A model generated the notes under the pieces. It saw only the letters and a list, made by a program, of their open reading frames with translations, was not told the origin of the DNA and searched no databases. DNA of 47,396 nucleotides from assembly GCF_020829445.1 (NCBI RefSeq), contig NZ_JAIVFV010000037.1, positions 1-47,396 on the forward strand, written 5' to 3'. Shown here one piece after another: positions 42,038 to 47,396 of this stretch (position 1 is the stretch's first letter; each line of letters opens with the position of its first letter). Position numbers and translations under genes: made by a program. The DNA comes from Nostoc sp. CHAB 5836. Lineage in GTDB: Bacteria; Cyanobacteriota; Cyanobacteriia; Cyanobacteriales; Nostocaceae.

Positions 42038-42200
42038 GAGAGTGTTTGAAAAGTTGTTGGTCGTGATGTTAAGCACTAGTTGATCCCCCCTAGTCCCCCT
42101 TAAAAAGGGGGGAAAACTTCTCAAAGTCCCCCTTTTTAAGGGGGACTTAGGGGGATCTAAAACGTTTTGCTACCAACAATAGGACTTTTCAAACATGCTC
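42038..42200 (-). mobile_element. Miniature inverted-repeat element, copy 2 (163 bp)
   Basis: Ends GAGAGTGTTTGAAAAGT (42038-42054) and ACTTTTCAAACATGCTC (42184-42200), 15 of 17 positions complementary, flanked by TAA on both sides (42035-42037, 42201-42203). Read on the minus strand, the interior aligns over its full length with copy 1, for example AAAACGTTTTAGATCCCCCT in both, so the copies are in opposite orientation. The following 42204-42449 has no supported gene; a short open frame there matches nothing I know. Confidence 0.85.
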
Positions 42201-42449
42201 TAACCTCGACTTTATCCATTTTTTGCCAACGCTCAACTTGACGCTGAAACCTCTGTGCTACGGTAGTTCTACTTTTTCGATTTCACCGATAATCAGTGAC
42301 ATGGAAAAAGTTTTTGCCAAAAAGCTAGGCTTTGGTCATATCAAGAGAGCCAAGTTCTTAATTTTGGATAAAGTCGAGCTAACAAGTAGTTTTTCAAAAA
42401 TACAGTGTTCGGATTTGGACAGTAAAAAGTTAGAAAATACCAGATTATT

Positions 42450-43841
42450 ATGTCAGACGTACAGATTATAGAAAAAACAAGATTGACTGTTTTACGGGAA
42501 ATGCAGCTATTTATAGTTGTTTGGCTAGGACAGTTGATTGCCCTGATTGGTTCGAGTACCACTGCCTTTGCTTTAGATATCTGGGTTTACGATCGCACTG
42601 GTTCAGTCACTCAGTTTGCTTTAGTTACCCTGTTCAATACTCTACCACTAATCTTAATTTCCCCAATCGCCGGGCCTTTAGTAGATAGGTGGGATCGTCG
42701 AAAGACAATGATTATTGCTGATGTCTTGGCGTGTTTGGGAACAGTTGCGATCGGCGTTTTATTTGTCATAGGTCGGTTGGAAGTTTGGCATATTTACCTA
42801 GCCAATACCTTCACTGCTGTTTTCATGGTTTTTCACACACCTGCTTATACAGCATCAACAGTCTTACTAGTGCCGAAACAGCACCTCAATCGTGCCAATG
42901 GGTTGATGAGTCTGATGTATGGCATTTCCCTAATCATTGCACCAACTCTCGGAGGTGTTCTACTAAGCATTGTTCATCTCCAATGGATTATTTTGCTTCA
43001 CGTAACCAGTGTGTTGATTGCTGTTGTCTCCCTAATGCTGGTTCGGTTTCCACAAGTCAACATGAGTGCTGTTGCAACTGCAAAAAGTTCATTCCTAAGT
43101 GAAGCAACTTACGGATTTACATATTTGACCACTCGACCCGGACTGCTAGGACTAGTTTTATTCTCAGCTTCCAGTCTTTATCTTGTAGGAGGTATTAATG
43201 TTATCACTGTGCCACTAGTGTTAAATTTCGCTTCAGTAAGCGTTCTGGGAACTATTCTTTCACTATTCGGTATTGCTATTTTAGTCGGCGGCTTGCTCGT
43301 GAGCATTTGGGGAGGATTAGAACGCAATATATATGCAATATACGGGTGTATGCTTTTGAATGGTGTATTTATTATCGTCGCTGGTTTGCAACCCTTTCTT
43401 GTCATCTTCACTGTTAGCATCTTCTTATTCTCCCTGACACAACCGATCATTTCTAGTTCTACGCAAGCTGTCATGCAAAAAAAAGTAGAACCTAGTGTGC
43501 AAGGTAGAGTTTTTGCGATCAAAGGAGCGATTGAAGCGGCTGCTTTACCTCTAGGCTACATCACGATTGGGCCGCTAGCCGAGAAGGTTTTTGAACCCTT
43601 AATGGCTACTGACGGTTCTTTAGCGGGAAGCATCGGACAAATCATCGGTGTTGGGTCAGGTCGTGGTATGGAACTTCTACTAATTATTATGGGAGTCTTG
43701 ACCATTTTAGAAAGCTCTATTGCCTACTTGTACCCTCGCCTACGATTTGTGGAAGATGAACTTCCTAATGTTAGTAATGCAGTGGCGATCGCTGCTGATA
43801 CAGCTTCTAGCAAGAATGACACAGTTTCTTTGGTATCCTAA
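42450..43841 (+). CDS. MFS exporter (EntS-like)
   Basis: 463 residues with about 12 hydrophobic segments. LFIVVWLGQLIALIGSSTTA and ALDIWVYDRTGSVTQFALV at the N-terminus, and the loop GPLVDRWDRRKTMIIADVLA (about 74-93), match the MFS_3/EntS type that exports siderophores and peptides. The Asp-Arg-rich loop between segments 2 and 3 is the family signature. A long periplasmic or cytoplasmic insertion near GPLAEKVFEPLMATDGSLAG is usual for this subgroup. It lies just after the synthetase genes, separated by the miniature element, and probably exports the product. Substrate is inferred from context. Confidence 0.85.
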   Translation: MSDVQIIEKTRLTVLREMQLFIVVWLGQLIALIGSSTTAFALDIWVYDRTGSVTQFALVTLFNTLPLILISPIAGPLVDRWDRRKTMIIADVLACLGTVAIGVLFVIGRLEVWHIYLANTFTAVFMVFHTPAYTASTVLLVPKQHLNRANGLMSLMYGISLIIAPTLGGVLLSIVHLQWIILLHVTSVLIAVVSLMLVRFPQVNMSAVATAKSSFLSEATYGFTYLTTRPGLLGLVLFSASSLYLVGGINVITVPLVLNFASVSVLGTILSLFGIAILVGGLLVSIWGGLERNIYAIYGCMLLNGVFIIVAGLQPFLVIFTVSIFLFSLTQPIISSSTQAVMQKKVEPSVQGRVFAIKGAIEAAALPLGYITIGPLAEKVFEPLMATDGSLAGSIGQIIGVGSGRGMELLLIIMGVLTILESSIAYLYPRLRFVEDELPNVSNAVAIAADTASSKNDTVSLVS

Positions 43842-43927
43842 ATTTGGCGTTGCATAGTGGTAGTTAATTAAAGACTCTACTAGTACTCTGCCAATCAATT
43901 TTCCTTGTTAAATCAACTTTTAGAATC

Positions 43928-43980
43928 TCTCTTTTCCTCTTTCTCTGTGTTCTCTGCGCCTCTGCGGTTCGTTCCTTTAC
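43928..43980 (-). repeat. Dispersed GAACCGCAGAGGCGCAGAG repeat
   Basis: On the minus strand this reads AGGAACGAACCGCAGAGGCG followed by CAGAGAACACAGAGAAAG. It is the same family as 25971-26005, in the opposite orientation. It lies in the spacer between the two exporter genes. Confidence 0.75.
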
Positions 43981-44106
43981 TTATCAAAATTGGGTCGCTA
44001 GAGTACTAGTTTCCAACTATTATTTTATTTTTTTAATTTTCTATTTTTAAAAATAAATAATTGTGAATTTAGCTGCTAAGAAAAGATATTCATTTGATTT
44101 TAGAAT

Positions 44107-46137
44107 ATGCCAACCAAAGTTTCTCACACTCAATCCTTAATAAACGATCCTTCTCCTCCGGGTTTTAATAAATTTTGGGAGAATGTAAGAGCGATCGCCG
44201 GGCCTTACTGGTATCCAACAGAGTCTAAAGAAAGAGTATTTTCGGACGTAATTCGGACATGGGGGATGCTCATTCTTCTAGTTTTATTAATAATCGCGTT
44301 GGTAGGCATAACTGCCTTTAATAGTTTCGTTACTCGCTACATAACAGATGTTATTGAAGAGAAAGATTATCCTAACTTTATTAAGACAATAGTGCTTTTC
44401 AGCGCTGCTCTTATCTGCATAACACTCTTAAGCGGATTTTCTAAATTTGTCAGAAAAAAAATTGCTCTTGATTGGTACAGATGGTTAAATAATCACACAC
44501 TATCAAAATATTTGAGCAATCGTGCCTATTATAAAATCAACTTTAGATCCGATGTTGATAACCCAGATCAAAGAATATCTCAAGAAATAGAACCCATTAC
44601 CAGTAATGCTCTCTCGTTTTCAGCTACTTTCCTAGAAAAAGTGCTGGAAATGACGACTTTTTTGGTAATTCTTTGGTCAATCTCCCAATTTATCGCAACT
44701 GTTCTGGTTGTTTATACAGTCATTGGTAATTTGATTGCTATTTACTTAGCTCAACAATTAAATAAAATTAATCAAGAAGAACTAGAATTTAAAGCAGAAT
44801 ACAATTATTGTCTGACTCATGTCCGCGACCACACTGAATCGATAGCTTTTTTTCAGGGAGAAAACCAAGAGTCTAATATAATTCAACGAAGATTTAGTAA
44901 TCTCCTAAAAAATGTCGAACGCAAAATTAATTGGGAGAGAAATCAGGATTTTTTTGACGGAGGATATAAAGCTGCTATTCAAATATTCCCATATCTGGTA
45001 CTTGCACCTATATATATGAGTGGTCAAGCTGATTTCGGAGAAGTTGTCCAAGCCAGTATAGCTTGTAATCAGTTTGCCAATGCTATAGCAACATTAATTA
45101 GGGAATTTGGAAATTCTGGACGGTTTTCTAGTTATGTTGAGCGTTTATCTGAATTTTCAGATGCGTTAGAAGCAGTTAACAAACAACCAGAGAATGTCAG
45201 TACGATTAAAACAATAGAAGAAAACCGTTTTGCTTTCGAGAATGTCACCTTACAAACGCCCAACTATGAACAGGTAATCGTTGAAGACTTGTCACTTTCT
45301 GTTCAACCAGGCGAAGGCTTATTAATTATAGGACCGAGTGGTCGAGGTAAAAGTTCTCTGTTGAGGGCGATCGCAGGTTTATGGAATGCGGGAACTGGTC
45401 GTTTGGTACGACCTCCTTTAGAAGAAGTCTTATTCTTACCCCAACGTCCTTATATCATCTTGGGAACTTTACGCGAACAATTACTTTATCCGAATACGAA
45501 TCGTCAAATGACCGATGCAGAACTCAAAGACGTTTTGCAACAAGTAAACCTGCAAAACTTACTCAGTCGAGTTGAAGGCTTTGATACAGAAGTCCCTTGG
45601 GAAAGTATATTGTCGTTGGGAGAACAACAACGCCTAGCATTCGCCCGACTGTTAGTTACCGATCCTAGCTTTACTATATTAGATGAAGCAACCAGTGCTT
45701 TAGATTTGAATAATGAATGTAATTTATACCAACAATTACAAGAGACAAAAACAACGTTTATAAGTGTTGGACATCGAGAAAGTTTGTTTAATTATCATCA
45801 ATGGGTTTTAGAACTCTCACAAGATTCTAGTTGGCAACTTTTAACTGTGCAGGATTACCGACTGCAAAAAGCAAAAGAACTTGTCACTAATTCTCCCAAA
45901 AATACTGAAATCACAATAGATGTTTTACCCGATAACGAATCCCAAAGTCAACCAGAAATATCGACGGAGATAAGCACAATTGTAGGACTGTCTCACCAAG
46001 AGATTCAGAGATTAACAGACTCCAAGATTAACACTATCAGAAGCAAGGCTAGCCTTGGCAAGTCCATTACTACTAAAGATGGCTTTACCTACCGCTATGA
46101 CAAAGACCCAAAGGTGTTGAAATGGGTAAGAACTTAA
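44107..46137 (+). CDS. ABC exporter, SbmA/BacA-YddA type (membrane domain plus ATPase)
   Basis: 676 residues. The N-terminal membrane domain (about 45-330) has several hydrophobic segments (WGMLILLVLLIIALVGITAF; TIVLFSAALICITLLSGF) and the ABC_membrane_2 pattern, including NPDQRISQEIEP, typical of the SbmA/BacA-like and YddA families. The ATPase part (about 375-575) has Walker A GPSGRGKSS, signature LSLGEQQR and Walker B FTILDEATSA. About 90 further residues (PDNESQSQPEISTEISTI and on) form an unusual C-terminal tail. Related transporters accompany microcystin, aeruginosin and other cyanobacterial peptide clusters, so peptide export is likely. Confidence 0.88.
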   Translation: MPTKVSHTQSLINDPSPPGFNKFWENVRAIAGPYWYPTESKERVFSDVIRTWGMLILLVLLIIALVGITAFNSFVTRYITDVIEEKDYPNFIKTIVLFSAALICITLLSGFSKFVRKKIALDWYRWLNNHTLSKYLSNRAYYKINFRSDVDNPDQRISQEIEPITSNALSFSATFLEKVLEMTTFLVILWSISQFIATVLVVYTVIGNLIAIYLAQQLNKINQEELEFKAEYNYCLTHVRDHTESIAFFQGENQESNIIQRRFSNLLKNVERKINWERNQDFFDGGYKAAIQIFPYLVLAPIYMSGQADFGEVVQASIACNQFANAIATLIREFGNSGRFSSYVERLSEFSDALEAVNKQPENVSTIKTIEENRFAFENVTLQTPNYEQVIVEDLSLSVQPGEGLLIIGPSGRGKSSLLRAIAGLWNAGTGRLVRPPLEEVLFLPQRPYIILGTLREQLLYPNTNRQMTDAELKDVLQQVNLQNLLSRVEGFDTEVPWESILSLGEQQRLAFARLLVTDPSFTILDEATSALDLNNECNLYQQLQETKTTFISVGHRESLFNYHQWVLELSQDSSWQLLTVQDYRLQKAKELVTNSPKNTEITIDVLPDNESQSQPEISTEISTIVGLSHQEIQRLTDSKINTIRSKASLGKSITTKDGFTYRYDKDPKVLKWVRT

Positions 46138-46138
46138 A

Positions 46139-46200
46139 GAAGTCGGAAGTCGGAAGTCAGAAGGACGCTCGCGGACTCGCTACCGCTACGCTAACGGAAG
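46139..46200 (+). repeat. GGAAGTC heptamer repeat with a small dispersed repeat inside
   Basis: GAAGTCGGAAGTCGGAAGTC, a tandem heptamer string, is followed by GACGCTCGCGGACTCGCTAC and CGCTACGCTAACG before GGAAGCAC resumes. It looks like a small repeat inserted into a heptamer repeat, right after the ABC exporter stop. Confidence 0.65.
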
Positions 46201-46307
46201 CACAGTTTTGTAATGGGGACTTTTAGTTTGGCAAATGCACTTATTCTTTTCTCGTGTAAAAAGTTGTCACTCAACTTTCCGATGATTTCATCGCATATTT
46301 GTTAATA

Positions 46308-46772
46308 ATGGGAAAAATTAGAACTAAAGCTAATTCAAGAATAAATATGAGTAATAGTAAGCATTCCGATTTAGAAATAGAACTTTTACTTTTAGGAAAA
46401 TGGCGTTTTAATACTGATTCAGAAAAAATTACTATTGAATTTAAAGATGATATGACTTATGAACAAACCAAAATTCAAACATTGCTTTTCTCTAAACCTA
46501 AAGAACTTATAACAGGTAATAAATTTACTGGAGTATGGTATGTAAGTCAAAAGAAATTGTATTTAAATGTTAAAAAACTGCCAAAATCATTTTTGAATTT
46601 CCATATCCCACTAGCTTTTAAGATTTCTATTGGAGATATGGTAGCTACTTTAAGTTCTGTGTTTACACCAGAAAATTATGAAGTCATGAGAATTAATAGT
46701 TCTAAATTTCTCATAAAGGATAAAGAGCAATCAATTATGGGGACAAAAATAAATAATACTAAGAAGTACTAG
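46308..46772 (+). CDS. Small protein of unknown function
   Basis: About 154 residues from ATG 46308 (ATG 46347 is another candidate; no clear ribosome site for either). The body is beta-rich and Lys-rich: LLGKWRFNTDSEKITIEF, YEQTKIQTLLFS, GVWYVSQKKLYLNVKKL. The GKW...GxWYVSQKKLYL layout is reminiscent of small lipocalin-like barrels, but I cannot assign a family. AT-rich. The last codons run into the start of a transposase remnant, so the stop may have been supplied by that insertion and the natural C-terminus lost. Confidence 0.5.
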   Translation: MGKIRTKANSRINMSNSKHSDLEIELLLLGKWRFNTDSEKITIEFKDDMTYEQTKIQTLLFSKPKELITGNKFTGVWYVSQKKLYLNVKKLPKSFLNFHIPLAFKISIGDMVATLSSVFTPENYEVMRINSSKFLIKDKEQSIMGTKINNTKKY

Positions 46773-47396
46773 AAGCTTTATTAACTCCAGCAGTTTTTGC
46801 ACAACAAAAGTATTATAAGCAGTTAGGATGTCGAGACAGGATTCTGAATTTATCGTTAATGGTGGCAGCAGTATTAACGTTATTGTGGCGACAAGTTCCT
46901 GGCGTTCAGGAGTTAAATCGTTTGTTAGCACGAGAAGGTTTTTTATGGTGTCAAGTCACCAAAGTTGCCCAACAATCACTCTTCAGTTTGGTTTTTAGTT
47001 TTTCCTTCGGAATTATTTGAACGAGTCTTTAAAGATTTACTACCTCAATTACAACTGAATTGGCAACAACGGCTTCAGCGACCATTAGCAGATAGTGTTA
47101 AATTTACACTCTGTAATTTTGAACGAATTTGGATTGCTGATGGCTCAACGCTAGAAGCCTTATTCCGTAAGCTAAAAAGCCTGGAAGACTTGAAAACAGG
47201 GCAACTAGCAGGTAAAATTTGTACAGTTATTGACTTAGTTACTCGTTTTGGCTATTTTATGCAGTATTAGTGGATTTAGCAGACGCGGTTGCTGACGAAT
47301 TATCTCTACCGTTTGACCGCATTTCTTTAGAAATGATTTTTCGTGGTTTGTACCATTTTAGTGTTGCCTATGATAAAGGCACAGCCGAAGACCCTA
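46766..47396 (+). pseudogene. IS4-like transposase, decayed, runs off the right edge
   Basis: Three pieces of one transposase are readable. The first (46764-46975) has LLTPAVFAQQKYYKQLGCRD and VPGVQELNRLLAREGFLW. The second, in another frame (46985-47245), has VFPSELFERVFKDLLPQL, RIWIADGSTLEALFRKL and GKICTVIDLVTR. A third frame (47243-47396) has YAVLVDLADAVADELSLPF and MIFRGLYHFSVAYDKG. A frameshift separates pieces one and two near 46977. Between VTR and FWLFYAVLVDLAD the middle of the protein, with further catalytic residues, is missing. The copy must be inactive. Confidence 0.8.

Noticed and set aside
42223..42471. An 82-codon plus-strand open frame before the MFS gene
   Set aside because: It overlaps the MFS start, follows a miniature element directly and matches nothing I know; chance frame is more likely.

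Overview
The window looks like a filamentous nitrogen-fixing-type cyanobacterium (Nostocales, Nostoc-like). Evidence: many GCGATCGC (HIP1) octamers, dispersed short repeats of the Nostoc kind (purine-rich GGGGAGCAGG strings, heptamer repeats, small GC-rich 'CGCTAACG/CTACGC' repeats), a DUF1392 gene, a Ycf35/DUF1257 domain, and an aeruginosin-type peptide pathway. These assignments come from reading the translated sequence; no database search was run.

Layout. (1) About 1-6400, minus strand: a compact plasmid/phage-like module with a DUF3854 TOPRIM-type replication protein (cut by the left edge), an AlkB-like dioxygenase, a DinD/BRO-like protein, DUF1392, a C5 cytosine DNA methyltransferase, a small HTH protein and several small unknowns. 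Several genes overlap by ATGA. A 233-codon ORF runs inside the methyltransferase gene in the +1 frame and may be a real overprinted gene. (2) 6500-7340, plus strand: a small unknown gene paired with an HNH endonuclease. (3) 7386-10790: a DUF1257/zinc-ribbon gene whose 5' end abuts a Tn3-type inverted repeat, then a graveyard of broken transposases (tyrosine recombinase tail, Tn3 tnpA N-terminal part, an IS630/IS4 chimera, an IS5 tail with its right terminal repeat). (4) 11342-14069: a LamG-patatin phospholipase followed by a small glycine-rich membrane protein. (5) 14552-41923: a nonribosomal peptide cluster of the aeruginosin superfamily. (6) 42450-46137: an MFS exporter and an SbmA/YddA-type ABC exporter. 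(7) 46308-47396: a small unknown gene and a decayed IS4-like transposase at the right edge.

How the cluster works (inferred from domains and known aeruginosin biosynthesis). AerA (A-KR-PCP) activates an arylpyruvate-like acid and reduces it to a hydroxy acid. AerB (docking-C-A-PCP-E) adds an aliphatic residue (pocket reads DAFFLGVTFK, Ile/Val/Leu-like) and epimerises it. AerD, AerE and AerF (BacA-, BacB- and BacC-like) make the bicyclic 2-carboxy-6-hydroxyoctahydroindole (Choi)-type amino acid from prephenate. Two related downstream synthetases follow: one C-A-PCP-C-PCP (26041-30927) and one C-A-PCP-C (37094-41923). The second has a proline-like pocket (DVQFMAQVVK) suited to a Choi-type residue. 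An APS kinase, a sulfotransferase-like protein and a family 4 glycosyltransferase point to a sulfated, glycosylated product. No thioesterase is present.

The main structural surprise is that the biosynthetic block is bracketed by two 163-bp copies of one miniature transposable element (14321-14483 and 42038-42200) in inverted orientation, each flanked by TAA. Their ends match the right end of the IS5-family remnant at 10769-10785. Dispersed repeats have also entered the synthetase genes in frame, twice at the same adenylation-domain loop.
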